DNA of 64,000 bases from an uncultured Pelagibacteraceae bacterium (GCA_902606835.1 CACLHW010000003.1:1-64000); one strand, 5' to 3'. Shown: positions 8,057 through 17,094, counted from the first letter of the stretch. Made by a program: numbers and translations. Notes: generated from the sequence alone by a model not told the origin.

Positions 8057-9349
8057 CTAATGTATCTTTTCCAGGGATTTTTCTAATAAACGTTTATCCA
8101 TAGAAAAATTATTTTGTATCCATTTTTCTTCAAGCATTTTAAGTTTTTTACCTAGCTCCTGGCCAGATTCAAACCCGTAGCTTTTTAAATAATCTCCTGA
8201 AATTGGAAATTTAGGAATTTTACAGTTAATTGCATATTTAAAAATTTTTTCAGCATCAGAACTTTTAATTCCTTTTTTTGAACAAAATGAAAAAAGCAGC
8301 AAATCAATAATATTATCTTTTCCTAAAAAATAAATTTCTTTTTTTATATTTTTTTCTTCAAAAAATTTTTTTATTTTTAATTTTTCCATATTTTTTGATA
8401 TATTTTTGAATCTATTTTTTACTTCGTTAGATACTTTGTATTTATGGCAAAAATACTCGTAATCATTAGATTCATCTAATATTAGTGAAGCTAATATTAG
8501 ACAATAATCATATTTAATTTTTATATCCATGCTTAGACTGTTTATCGTTTTAATTCTTTTATAATTTTTAAATTGAGGAAAAATATTTAAAATAATCTCT
8601 CTAGATTCTTCTTGAGAAAATAAATCATGTAAATTTTCGAGTTTGATAATTTTTTTAAGTTCTACAAAAATTCTTTCATTTGAAATTTTATTTAATCCAT
8701 TTATATTTTTTTTTATTAATTTTATAATATTTGGATCTAACTTATTTTTACTATATTGCAAAAAAAATCTAAAATATCTTAAGATTCTTAAATAATCTTC
8801 TTGTATACGTTCTTCAGTAGAACCAATGAATTTTATCTTTCCTTCTTTTAAATCTAATGTTCCATTTAATGGATCAAAAATACGTCCTTCAATATCAGCG
8901 TATATTGCATTTATAGTAAAATCCCTTCTCGCGGCATCTTGTTCCCAATCCTCTGTAAATTCCACATTAGCATGTCTGCCATCCGTTGTTATATCTTTTC
9001 GTAAAGTTGTGATTTCAAATTTTTTTTTATTTAAAATGGCTGTTACGGTTCCATGCGACAGCCCAGTATCAATAACTTTAATATTATGCTGATGGAGTTT
9101 TTTTTTTACTTCTTCGGGTGTAATTGTTGTAGCTAAATCAATATCATCTATTTTTTCTCCTGATAAAGCTTTTCTAACACACCCTCCAACATACCTAACT
9201 TTGGTGTCTTCCCCCAACTCATTAAGATAAGAAAAAATAATCTGAGCTTCTTTTATATTTTCTAAAACTTTTACACTTTTTTCTGATCCAAATTTTTTAT
9301 AAAAAAAGCGATCAGCCTGTGAAACAATTTTTTTTATTTTTTTAAACAT
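8057..9349 (-). CDS. cca: CCA tRNA nucleotidyltransferase/poly(A) polymerase family
   Basis: Adds or repairs the 3' CCA of tRNAs, or polyadenylates RNA; the two activities are hard to separate by sequence. The class II nucleotidyltransferase core is clear: YVGGCVRKALSGEKIDDIDLATT near residues 52-75, then the RRDFTINAIYAD segment and the RNA-binding ERIQEDYLRILRYFRF segment. The length is 430 aa. The ATG at 9349 is only 4 nt after the encoded CCA end of tRNA-Gln on the same strand, with no ribosome-binding site. A later start would have to use a non-ATG codon. Confidence 0.9.
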   Translation of the reverse strand: MFKKIKKIVSQADRFFYKKFGSEKSVKVLENIKEAQIIFSYLNELGEDTKVRYVGGCVRKALSGEKIDDIDLATTITPEEVKKKLHQHNIKVIDTGLSHGTVTAILNKKKFEITTLRKDITTDGRHANVEFTEDWEQDAARRDFTINAIYADIEGRIFDPLNGTLDLKEGKIKFIGSTEERIQEDYLRILRYFRFFLQYSKNKLDPNIIKLIKKNINGLNKISNERIFVELKKIIKLENLHDLFSQEESREIILNIFPQFKNYKRIKTINSLSMDIKIKYDYCLILASLILDESNDYEYFCHKYKVSNEVKNRFKNISKNMEKLKIKKFFEEKNIKKEIYFLGKDNIIDLLLFSFCSKKGIKSSDAEKIFKYAINCKIPKFPISGDYLKSYGFESGQELGKKLKMLEEKWIQNNFSMDKRLLEKSLEKIH

Positions 9350-9353
9350 TTCT

Positions 9354-9427
9354 TGGCTGGGGCGCTAGGATTCGAACCTAGGATGGTGGTACCAAAAACC
9401 ACTGCCTTACCGCTTGGCTACGCCCCA
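9354..9427 (-). tRNA. tRNA-Gln (anticodon TTG)
   Basis: A 74-nt cloverleaf read on the minus strand. The acceptor stem TGGGGCG pairs with CGCCCCA, the anticodon loop is TTTTGGT with anticodon TTG, and the T arm is CTAGG-TTCGAAT-CCTAG. The CCA end is encoded (9354-9356). It lies four bases upstream of cca on the same strand. Confidence 0.96.
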
Positions 9428-9461
9428 AATTAAGTTTGAGATATACCACAAATGATTTATT

Positions 9462-10325
9462 TTATATAGTTTTTGATACTACACTCCAATACTTTGGATA
9501 TTTTAACCTTACCATTTTTTTCGCAGAAATCGCTTGGACTCTATTAGAAAATATTCCAATGCAAGCTGAGCCAGAGCCAGTAATTCTTGAAAAAATACAA
9601 CCATTTTGTGATTTAATATATCCAATGGTTTTTTCTATTTTTGGATAAATTTTAACTACTGTATTTTCAAGATCGTTTCTTTCATTTTTTAAGTAGTTAA
9701 TCAGCTTTTTTCTATTTTGTTTATTATTAAATGATTTAAATTTTGATGAACTTATTTTTTTATTTTTCTTAAATATATTTTTAGTTGAACAAATTATATT
9801 AGGGTAAACTATAAGCAAATTAAGTCTGAACTTTTGGTTTAATCTAGATATATGATTTTTAGTTCCATTTAAGAAAGTATTTTTTTTTTCTAAGTTAATG
9901 GGCACATCAAAACCAATTTTTTTGGCTAAGTTTATTAGATTGGCTTTGTTTAAATTAAGTTTCATTTTTTCATTAAAAAAATTCAATAAACTAGCAGCAT
10001 TTGATGATGCTCCCCCTAAACCAGCCCCGTGTGGTATGTTTTTTTTAATATCTATTTTGAATGATCTATTTTTAATTAATTTTTCTTTTCTAAGTAGACT
10101 TAAAGTTTTTGTAATAGTATTTGAATTTTTATTAACTCCATATTTAAATTTACCAGAAAAAGTTATTATATCTTTATGCTTTTTAATTTCAGATATAAAT
10201 ATTGAATCATATAAATCACAAAAAGTAATTAAAGATTCTAAATTGTGGTATCCATTCTTTAGTTTTTTAATAACTTTTAATGATAAATTAATTTTACAAT
10301 AGCTCTTTATCTTAAAATTTTTCAC
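9462..10325 (-). CDS. ispE: 4-diphosphocytidyl-2-C-methyl-D-erythritol kinase
   Basis: GHMP-family kinase of the methylerythritol phosphate route to isoprenoids. The N-terminus KSYCKINLSLKVIKKLKNGYHNL is typical. The ATP-binding GHMP motif is IPHGAGLGGASSNAASLL near residues 92-109, and the C-terminal motif is SRITGSGSACIGIF near residues 250-263. The length is 287 aa. The start is GTG at 10325. It lies between tRNA-Gln and the TPR gene and is probably transcribed with the latter. Confidence 0.93.
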   Translation of the reverse strand: MKNFKIKSYCKINLSLKVIKKLKNGYHNLESLITFCDLYDSIFISEIKKHKDIITFSGKFKYGVNKNSNTITKTLSLLRKEKLIKNRSFKIDIKKNIPHGAGLGGASSNAASLLNFFNEKMKLNLNKANLINLAKKIGFDVPINLEKKNTFLNGTKNHISRLNQKFRLNLLIVYPNIICSTKNIFKKNKKISSSKFKSFNNKQNRKKLINYLKNERNDLENTVVKIYPKIEKTIGYIKSQNGCIFSRITGSGSACIGIFSNRVQAISAKKMVRLKYPKYWSVVSKTI

Positions 10326-10333
10326 TAAATTAA

Positions 10334-12043
10334 TTATAATTTATTTGTAACACCGAAAATTAGCTTTTTGTTTACTATATCTTTTAATTCTTTTTCAGCC
10401 GAATCAAGCTCTAAAATATTTTTCCAAATATATCTGGCCTGAATATTTTTATTTAACATCCATAAAGTGTCAGCGTAATGGTCATTTATTATTGGATCAA
10501 AAGGCAGAAGTTGGACGGCCTTCTGTAAAAACTTCTCTGCTTCAATATAATTTTTTTTTGCATAATAAGCCCATCCTAAAGAATCTATTATATAACCATC
10601 TTCACTTCTTATTTCGTTAGCTTTTTTTAACATCTCTAAACCTTTATCAATATTAATTCCCTGATCAATCCACGAGTATGCTAAATAATTTAAGACATGG
10701 GCTTGATTTGGTAATATCTCAAGCGATTTAATTAAATCTTTTTCAGCATTTTCCCAATCACCGGATCTTTCGTAGCTTGTTCCTCTTCTATCTAATATTT
10801 TTGGAATTAATAAATGGTCGTTATTAATTTTATTCAATGCTAACGAATAATATTTTATAGAATCTTCGTAATACATATTATCTTTATAAAAATTAGCTAG
10901 TTCATAATAGTGCATAAAACTTGGATCTTTGATTAATTCAAATTCTTTTTCTAAATAACTTATAGAATATTCTTTTCCTTTTTCTTTTAATAAAATTTTT
11001 GAAATACTTTTTGTAGCATACCACGAATATGTTGGGCCAATCGATTTTAAAGATTTATAAATATTATTTGATAATTTATATTTTTTTTGGTAATAAAAAT
11101 TTTCAGCTAGAAGAGCATTATTAGTTAAAAAATTTTTGTTTAACAATTGAGAAATTTTAATATAAAAATTTGATAATTGGTACTCTTGCTCACTTGAAAA
11201 AAGGTTTGCCAAAACATAAAAAAATTCAGCGATTGAGTCTTTTGGATCTTTGCAATTAAAGAAGCTTATTGCTTTATTATTTTCTAAAAAAAATTCTGTT
11301 TCTTGTAAAAGAATATTTGAGTTATGTTTTTTTCTAGCGCTTATAATTACTTGTTTTGCCTCTTCGCTTTTGTTTTTAGACAATAAATAATTTGCTAGAA
11401 AAAAATTATATCTAGAAAAATTATACTCTTTATTTTGAACTAATTTTTCAAAAAATTTTTTAGTATCTTGTGAATCGAAAAAACATTTTAAAAGGCTTTT
11501 TTGTGTTCTAATTAAATGTTGATAAGCATTTGGAGTTTTGTCCAAAAATAAAAAACTATCCTTCTTATTGCCATTAACACTTTCGTTCCAAGCTAAAAGC
11601 ACATTACCAATAAAATCATCAAAAAAAAGATTGTATTTAGAAATTCTGTTTAGTCTTTCAAAATGTTTTTTTGATTTTTTATAATCTTTTTTTATAAAAG
11701 AATCTAAACCAAGTATTAAATCTGCTTCAAAAAATAATTCATTTTCATTCCAAATTTTTTCTGAAAAAACTACAGCTTCATCAAATTTTTCAAGTAAAAC
11801 GAGTGTCCTGACAAATTCAATGTTATAATTGTAATGACTTTTTTTTAACGACCTAACTTTTTTTAAATATTTATGTGCCGCGCTATTGTAATCTTTATTT
11901 ACAGCTATTATTCCAGAAAAATAGTTAGAGATGTTTTCACTTGTGTATAAAATTTTGTTATCTTTAGACAAAGCTGGTGTTTTAGTGAAAAGTATAGAAA
12001 ACAAAAGTAAAATAATGTAAATTTTTTTAAATAAAAATTTCAT
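10334..12043 (-). CDS. secreted TPR-repeat protein
   Basis: About 570 aa with an N-terminal signal peptide (MKFLFKKIYIILLLFSILF) and then tetratricopeptide-type helical repeats. The clearest are in the last third, for example the YYEDSIKYYSLAL, WENAEKDLIKSLEILPNQA, YIEAEKFLQKAVQLLPFDP and WKNILELD segments. A periplasmic or outer-membrane-associated scaffold role is likely, but no enzyme motif is seen. A TPR protein beside ispE is a recurrent alphaproteobacterial arrangement as I recall it. A start at 12052 (MYYMKF) is an alternative. The divergent glycosylase gene begins fewer than 20 bp away. Confidence 0.8.
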   Translation of the reverse strand: MKFLFKKIYIILLLFSILFTKTPALSKDNKILYTSENISNYFSGIIAVNKDYNSAAHKYLKKVRSLKKSHYNYNIEFVRTLVLLEKFDEAVVFSEKIWNENELFFEADLILGLDSFIKKDYKKSKKHFERLNRISKYNLFFDDFIGNVLLAWNESVNGNKKDSFLFLDKTPNAYQHLIRTQKSLLKCFFDSQDTKKFFEKLVQNKEYNFSRYNFFLANYLLSKNKSEEAKQVIISARKKHNSNILLQETEFFLENNKAISFFNCKDPKDSIAEFFYVLANLFSSEQEYQLSNFYIKISQLLNKNFLTNNALLAENFYYQKKYKLSNNIYKSLKSIGPTYSWYATKSISKILLKEKGKEYSISYLEKEFELIKDPSFMHYYELANFYKDNMYYEDSIKYYSLALNKINNDHLLIPKILDRRGTSYERSGDWENAEKDLIKSLEILPNQAHVLNYLAYSWIDQGINIDKGLEMLKKANEIRSEDGYIIDSLGWAYYAKKNYIEAEKFLQKAVQLLPFDPIINDHYADTLWMLNKNIQARYIWKNILELDSAEKELKDIVNKKLIFGVTNKL

Positions 12044-12060
12044 ATAGTACATGTTATAAA

Positions 12061-12765
12061 ATGAAAAAAAATTTAAATCAAAAGTTAATTAATCTTGTTG
12101 AATACTATAATTTAATCAATTCTAATATCCTGTTAAGTGACCATCCTATAAAAAGAACAAGCCAAAATAAGTCTTTTGCTTTTGTTGGAACAAAACATGT
12201 TAAACTTGATAAGTTAAAACAAAAAATTAAATCAATTAAAAACTGTGAATTAAAAAAAAATGCAACAAATTTGGTATTTGGAGATGGAAATATTAATTCA
12301 AAGATTATGATTATAGGTGAAGGACCGGGTGCTAATGAAGATATGGAAGGTAAACCCTTTGTGGGAAGAGCTGGTAAATTATTAGATAAAATGTTGGCTT
12401 CAATAAATTTAGACAGAAAAAAAGTTTATATATCAAATGTTGTAAATTATCGACCCCCTGATAACAGAAAACCAACAGATGAAGAAATTGAAAGATACCT
12501 GCCTTATCTAAAAATGCATATTGAAATAATAGGACCAAAAATTTTAGTTTTATTAGGTAGCACTGCTTTAAATTCTTTAGTTGGAAACGAAGTGGTTATT
12601 TCTAAAGCTAGAGGTAAATGGATTCAAAAAAGTATAGGAAATACCAAACTTTGGGTAATAGCATCTTTCCACCCAGCTTTTTTAATGAGGCAGCCAGAGC
12701 AAAAAAAATTAGCCTGGATTGATTTAAAAATGATAAGAGAAAAATCAAAAATTTTAAAAATATAA
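12061..12765 (+). CDS. uracil-DNA glycosylase, family 4-like, without Fe-S cysteines
   Basis: Removes uracil from DNA to start base-excision repair. The catalytic-site segment GEGPGANEDMEGKPFVGRAG near residues 86-105 and the distal FHPAFLMR motif place it in the family 4/5-like group. Family 4 enzymes normally hold a 4Fe-4S cluster with four cysteines. This 234-aa protein has only one Cys (in IKNCELKKN); the positions before RPP and in the ERYLPYL helix are Tyr. Partial cysteine loss in alphaproteobacterial relatives is my recollection. The gene is 4 bp from rnhB, in a small DNA-maintenance group with ccrM. Confidence 0.85.
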   Translation: MKKNLNQKLINLVEYYNLINSNILLSDHPIKRTSQNKSFAFVGTKHVKLDKLKQKIKSIKNCELKKNATNLVFGDGNINSKIMIIGEGPGANEDMEGKPFVGRAGKLLDKMLASINLDRKKVYISNVVNYRPPDNRKPTDEEIERYLPYLKMHIEIIGPKILVLLGSTALNSLVGNEVVISKARGKWIQKSIGNTKLWVIASFHPAFLMRQPEQKKLAWIDLKMIREKSKILKI

Positions 12766-12769
12766 TATA

Positions 12770-13363
12770 TTGTATAAAATTGAAAAAATGGCAGGTGTTG
12801 ATGAGGTAGGTCGAGGTTGTTTGGCTGGACCGGTTTTTGCAGCTGCAGTAATATTAAATAAAAATATCAATATAAGAGATATAAAAGATTCGAAAAAAAT
12901 TTCTTTTAAAAAAAGAATAATAATTTCTGAATATATTAAAAGAAATTCAGTCTACGCTATAGGATCAGCAAGTGTTGATGAAATAAATAAAATAAATATT
13001 TTGAATGCATCACTTTTATCTATGCAAAGAGCTTTGAACAAGTTAAAATTAAAACCCTCTATAGCCTATATCGATGGAATTTTTGCTCCCAAGAATATCA
13101 AAATAAATTACAAAACTTTTATAAAGGGAGACGAAAAAGTTACTTGCATTGCAGCCGCTTCGATTGTTGCGAAGGCAACAAGAGATTTGTTTATGATAAA
13201 ATTAGGTAAAAAATTTCCAAAATATAGATGGAATAAAAATTTCGGCTACGGAACAGGTGAACACCTTAATAGCCTTAAAAAATATGGAATTACAAAGCAT
13301 CACAGAAAAAAATTTAAACCGGTATACAACATCTTGATGCATACAACACGTGAAACACTATAA
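12770..13363 (+). CDS. rnhB: ribonuclease HII
   Basis: Cuts RNA in RNA/DNA hybrids and at single ribonucleotides in DNA. Active-site motifs are AGVDEVGRGCLAGPV at the N-terminus, AYIDGIFAP in the middle, and the KGDEKVTCIAAASIVAKATRD segment with its acidic residue. The 197-aa length is normal. The first codon is probably TTG at 12770, giving the usual short N-terminal strand; the first ATG, at 12788, would start directly at MAGVDEVGRG and leave almost no N-terminus. Confidence 0.92.
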   Translation: MYKIEKMAGVDEVGRGCLAGPVFAAAVILNKNINIRDIKDSKKISFKKRIIISEYIKRNSVYAIGSASVDEINKINILNASLLSMQRALNKLKLKPSIAYIDGIFAPKNIKINYKTFIKGDEKVTCIAAASIVAKATRDLFMIKLGKKFPKYRWNKNFGYGTGEHLNSLKKYGITKHHRKKFKPVYNILMHTTRETL

Positions 13364-13407
13364 GCTTCATTTTTTTCTATAAATATTTTGACTGAAATAA
13401 AAATTTA

Positions 13408-13434
13408 GAGTCTAATTCAACGTAAAGTTGAATC
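13408..13434. promoter_or_regulatory. pair of GANTC methylation sites upstream of ccrM
   Basis: GAGTC at 13408-13412 and GAATC at 13430-13434 lie 32 and 10 bases upstream of the ccrM ATG. GANTC is the known CcrM target, and in Caulobacter the ccrM promoter contains such sites and responds to its own methylation. Autoregulation here is inferred. By chance one GANTC is expected every few hundred bases at this base composition. Confidence 0.45.
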
Positions 13435-13439
13435 TAGAC

Positions 13440-14510
13440 ATGTCAAAATTTATTAATAAAATTATTAACGGAGATTCTTTAGAAGTATTAAAAAAAATTC
13501 CAAGCAAAACTTTTAACTTAATTTTTGCAGATCCTCCATACAATTTACAAATTGGAAATAAGCTAAAAAGACCTGACGATAGCGTGGTAAATGGAGTGAA
13601 CGATAAATGGGATCAATTTGAAAACCTTGAACAGTATGACACTTTTTTAAAATCTTGGATTGCAGAATGTAAAAGAATTCTAAAAGACGATGGAAGTATT
13701 TGGGTAATCGGATCTTATCACAACATATTTAGGCTTGGCTATTTTTTACAAAATTTAGATTACTGGATATTAAATGATGTGATTTGGAGAAAAAATAATC
13801 CAATGCCGAATTTTAAAGGAACAAGATTTACCAATGCCCATGAAACTTTAATTTGGGCTTCTAAGAATAAAAAATCAAAATACACTTTTAACTACCAATC
13901 TATAAAATGTTTAAATGATGACCTGCAAATGCGTTCTGACTGGACATTTCCTATATGTAGTGGCAAAGAAAGATTAAAAAAAAATGGAAAAAAAGTTCAT
14001 TCTACTCAAAAGCCAGAAGCGCTTTTACATAGAATAATTTTAGCAACAACAAATAAAAATGATACTATTTTAGATCCTTTTTTAGGTACTGGAACTACTG
14101 CAGTTGTAGCAAAAAAATTGGGCAGAAAATATTTTGGTATAGAAAAAAATAAAAAATACTTTGAAGCAGCTAGTGAAAGAATCAATAAAACTAAAATTAT
14201 TGAAGAAAGTTACTTAGATACTTTAGAAAATAATAAATCTAAACCAAGAGTTCCTTTTGGGTCTTTGGTCGAATTAGGTATAATTAAACCTGGAACAAAT
14301 ATTTTTGACCAAAAGAAAAAAATAAATGCAACAATAATGGCCGATGGCAGTATCAAGCATAGTCTGGGCGAAGGCTCTATTCATAAAGTAGCAGCTAAAA
14401 TACTTGGCACCGAAAGTTGTAACGGGTGGACTTACTGGCATTGTAATATAAAGGGATCAATAAAACCAATCGACAATCTTAGAAAAATTTTTTTTTCTAA
14501 AAATATTTAA
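13440..14510 (+). CDS. ccrM: cell-cycle DNA adenine methyltransferase CcrM (GANTC)
   Basis: Beta-class N6-adenine methyltransferase modifying GANTC. The catalytic motif IV DPPYNLQIGNK is near residues 31-41 and the AdoMet motif DPFLGTGTTAVVAKKLGR follows near residues 214-231, the N-terminal DPPY/C-terminal FxGxG order typical of CcrM. The last ~85 residues (LVELGIIKPGTN onward to SCNGWTYWH) form the RAMA-like domain of CcrM. The frame could start at a TTG at 13428; ATG at 13440 is preferred and matches the family start. It is a solitary enzyme with no restriction partner nearby. Confidence 0.93.
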   Translation: MSKFINKIINGDSLEVLKKIPSKTFNLIFADPPYNLQIGNKLKRPDDSVVNGVNDKWDQFENLEQYDTFLKSWIAECKRILKDDGSIWVIGSYHNIFRLGYFLQNLDYWILNDVIWRKNNPMPNFKGTRFTNAHETLIWASKNKKSKYTFNYQSIKCLNDDLQMRSDWTFPICSGKERLKKNGKKVHSTQKPEALLHRIILATTNKNDTILDPFLGTGTTAVVAKKLGRKYFGIEKNKKYFEAASERINKTKIIEESYLDTLENNKSKPRVPFGSLVELGIIKPGTNIFDQKKKINATIMADGSIKHSLGEGSIHKVAAKILGTESCNGWTYWHCNIKGSIKPIDNLRKIFFSKNI

Positions 14511-14518
14511 AATTTTTC

Positions 14519-15649
14519 TTATTTATAAATTTTACCTAAATAGTGAGAAGTAAATTTTTCATTTTTGACAAGATATTTTAACAATTTATTTCTTAAACTT
14601 TTTAATAATGGATTCGAAATATGAAATCCAAAATAATTAAATTTAGACCTCTTAATAATTAAATTAGTTTTTTTTCTTCTATCTATAAAGTATTTATTTT
14701 GTAAATCAGGATTGTCTTCAATAATTAATTTAAAAATTTCGTTAGCAGCCTCGATTGACTGCGATGCTCCTTGAGCCATGGTTGGTGGGAAAGTATGAAA
14801 GGCATCACCAATATATAAAACATTTTTATGAATTGATTTAACTGGTTTGTTGGTAATATAAATTGGCCAAGATTTTAATTCCCCTTTAAATAAATTAAAT
14901 AAATTTTTGTTTTCTTTTAAAATTGTATTCTCCAAAATATTGTTTATAGAAACATCGTCTTCATTTTTTTTTCTAATAATACAAACTAAATTTAATTCTT
15001 TTTTTTGATTTATTGGATATAAAACTAAATGAGAATTAGAACCCATAATAAGGGAAATATTATTACTATTTAAATTGAGAATATTTTTATTTGGAATTTG
15101 CGATCTTATAGCGATAGCCCCATAGTAAGTAGGTTTTAAAAAACTTTTTTCTATTGCTAATTTTGTGCTAGAGAATACTCCATCAGATACTATTAAAAAA
15201 TCCACCTGGTCACTTGAGCCATCAATAAAATTAATATTAACTTTTTTATCTATTTGCTCAATATTTTTAATTTTTTTACGAAATATTATTGAATTGGATA
15301 ACAGTTTATCTTTTAAAAATTTAATTAAAACTGATCTTTTGAGAGTTGTGTATTTATCATTTGCAGAATTAAATTTGGATAAATCTAAATCACAAATTTT
15401 ATTACAATCAATTGAATAAAAATCTAATTTTAATGGATGATATTTTTCATTTTTATTTTTCTGGTTAAAACCAATTTTATTTAAAATAGAAACACTATTG
15501 GTTGATAGCTGAATTCCATATCCTTCCTCTAAGCTTAAAACATCTTCTTTTTCATAGACAACAAACTCGAAATTAGAATTACTGTTTATAAGACCTGCTA
15601 AAGTAAGTCCTGCTATTCCCGACCCTATAATAGCTATTTTTTTTTTCAT
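14519..15649 (-). CDS. FAD-dependent monooxygenase (UbiH/salicylate hydroxylase-like)
   Basis: A 376-aa flavoprotein of the aromatic hydroxylase class. The FAD-binding GSGIAGLTLAGL is at residues 8-19, a DG motif (LIVSDGVFSSTKL) is near residues 152-164, and the second FAD motif YIGDAFHTFPPTMAQGASQS is near residues 275-295. The substrate cannot be told from sequence; ubiquinone-ring hydroxylation is one possibility. Its ATG overlaps the stop of mutY by 4 bp, so the two are coupled. The C-terminus is basic and hydrophobic, perhaps membrane-associated. Confidence 0.82.
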   Translation of the reverse strand: MKKKIAIIGSGIAGLTLAGLINSNSNFEFVVYEKEDVLSLEEGYGIQLSTNSVSILNKIGFNQKNKNEKYHPLKLDFYSIDCNKICDLDLSKFNSANDKYTTLKRSVLIKFLKDKLLSNSIIFRKKIKNIEQIDKKVNINFIDGSSDQVDFLIVSDGVFSSTKLAIEKSFLKPTYYGAIAIRSQIPNKNILNLNSNNISLIMGSNSHLVLYPINQKKELNLVCIIRKKNEDDVSINNILENTILKENKNLFNLFKGELKSWPIYITNKPVKSIHKNVLYIGDAFHTFPPTMAQGASQSIEAANEIFKLIIEDNPDLQNKYFIDRRKKTNLIIKRSKFNYFGFHISNPLLKSLRNKLLKYLVKNEKFTSHYLGKIYK

Positions 15650-16620
15650 TGATATAAATATGAAATTTCTTTAAATATTTTTTTAGTAAATGTTGGAATG
15701 AAATCACTATTTTTATTTAAGGAATACCAATTATATTTGGAAGGTATTTTTGATGAAAATTTGTAATATAAATTAATCTTTAATTTTTTATTAGATATAG
15801 AATTTTTAAAATTACATAAAAACTTCCAATTTTTATTATTTTTTGATGTTTTCTCTATTTTTGGCAGATTAAAATTTTTTAAAAAACCTAAACTATTATT
15901 TTTTGTTAATGCTATTTGTTTTTTATTTTTTTTTAGGTAGCAAAAAATATCATAACTTTTTAATTGATAATTTTTTTTCTTTTTAAATTTTATTTTTTCC
16001 TCTGATAAATAATATGAACATATTTTTTTCATTTTACATTCAAAACATCTGGGATCTTTTGACTTACATATTAAAGCTCCAAATTCCATTAAAGCTTCTG
16101 CAAAATCTCCGTTTCTTTTTGTCTTAAAAATGATTTCGACTTTCTCTACTTTTTTATTAAATAACCGAGATAAAACTCTTTTGACATTACCATCTAGCCC
16201 TATACGCGGCTGGTTATATATTAATGCTAAAAGTGCGTTTGCAGTGTAATCTCCTATTCCAGGTAATTTTTTTAATGCCTCAAAGTTATTTGGAATTTTG
16301 CCTTCGTGCTCTTGGGTTAATATTTTAGACGTTTTGTGCAAATTTTTAGCTCTAGCGTAGTAACCTAGACCTTCCCAAAGTTTAAGTACTTTTTTTTCTT
16401 TAGTATTAGATAAAACTTTTAGATTAGGAATTTCTTTAATAAAATTTTTAAAATACGGAATTACAGTTCTTACTTGAGTTTGCTGAAGCATAAATTCGCT
16501 TAATATTCTGTAATAATGCTTTTTATTAGACTTTTGACTTACTCGCCAAGGAAGTGTGCGCTTGTTATTATCATACCATGAAAGAACTTTTTTTGGTAAA
16601 TTTGAATTATTTGTATGCAT
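15646..16620 (-). CDS. mutY: A/G-specific adenine glycosylase
   Basis: Removes adenine opposite 8-oxoguanine. The N-terminus (VLSWYDNNKRTLPWR) matches MutY. The helix-hairpin-helix LPGIGDYTANALLAL is near residues 115-129, followed by the GLDGNVKRVLSRL segment. The 4Fe-4S site CKSKDPRCFECKMKKIC has intact C-x6-C-x2-C-x5-C spacing near residues 190-206. A C-terminal NUDIX-like 8-oxoG domain follows. The open frame extends to 16656, but ATG at 16620 gives the family start. That ATG lies in ATGCAT, which is also the start codon of the divergent DUF721 gene. Confidence 0.92.
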   Translation of the reverse strand: MHTNNSNLPKKVLSWYDNNKRTLPWRVSQKSNKKHYYRILSEFMLQQTQVRTVIPYFKNFIKEIPNLKVLSNTKEKKVLKLWEGLGYYARAKNLHKTSKILTQEHEGKIPNNFEALKKLPGIGDYTANALLALIYNQPRIGLDGNVKRVLSRLFNKKVEKVEIIFKTKRNGDFAEALMEFGALICKSKDPRCFECKMKKICSYYLSEEKIKFKKKKNYQLKSYDIFCYLKKNKKQIALTKNNSLGFLKNFNLPKIEKTSKNNKNWKFLCNFKNSISNKKLKINLYYKFSSKIPSKYNWYSLNKNSDFIPTFTKKIFKEISYLYQ

Positions 16621-17094
16621 TATAAACAAAATAAACAAAGCAGAAGCTACGTTCAAGGATTAAGACCATTCGGTAACACTTTGCCACGAGGTCTCAAAGG
16701 AATTTTAAAAAAAAATGGTTATAATTATTCCGAAATAATTAGCAAATGGAACATGTTAATGGGTAAAGATATATCTAGTTGTGCTTATCCTAAATCAATA
16801 AAAATGAAAAATGGGGATAAAAATGGAACGCTAGTGGTAGCAGTCAAAAGAGGTGATGAAATAAATGTAGAATACTCAAAAAAACAAATAATTGATAAAA
16901 TTAACAGTTACTTTGGATATCAGTTAATTAATGAAATAAAGCTTCAAACTTTTAATTCTGATATGGAAAAATCAAAAAATAAATATAATGTAAGAAAAAT
17001 TCCTAAAAATTTGCAAGACAAAGTAAACCAAATTAAAAATGAAAATATTAAAAATTCACTGTCTGAATTATTAAAAATAATAAAAAATGATTAA
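16615..17094 (+). CDS. DUF721-family protein (DciA-like)
   Basis: A 159-aa DUF721 protein. Family features are the RPFGNTLPRGLKGILKK segment near residues 17-33, then ISKWNMLMGKDISSCAYP and LVVAVKRGDEINVEYSKKQI. DUF721 members in other bacteria include DciA, a loader of the replicative helicase; whether this one has that role is uncertain. The only usable ATG is 16615, which overlaps the mutY start by 6 bp in opposite orientation. It ends 8 bp inside the following DsbA-like gene. The order mutY-DUF721-DsbA-smc is common in alphaproteobacteria. Confidence 0.82.
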   Translation: MHYKQNKQSRSYVQGLRPFGNTLPRGLKGILKKNGYNYSEIISKWNMLMGKDISSCAYPKSIKMKNGDKNGTLVVAVKRGDEINVEYSKKQIIDKINSYFGYQLINEIKLQTFNSDMEKSKNKYNVRKIPKNLQDKVNQIKNENIKNSLSELLKIIKND

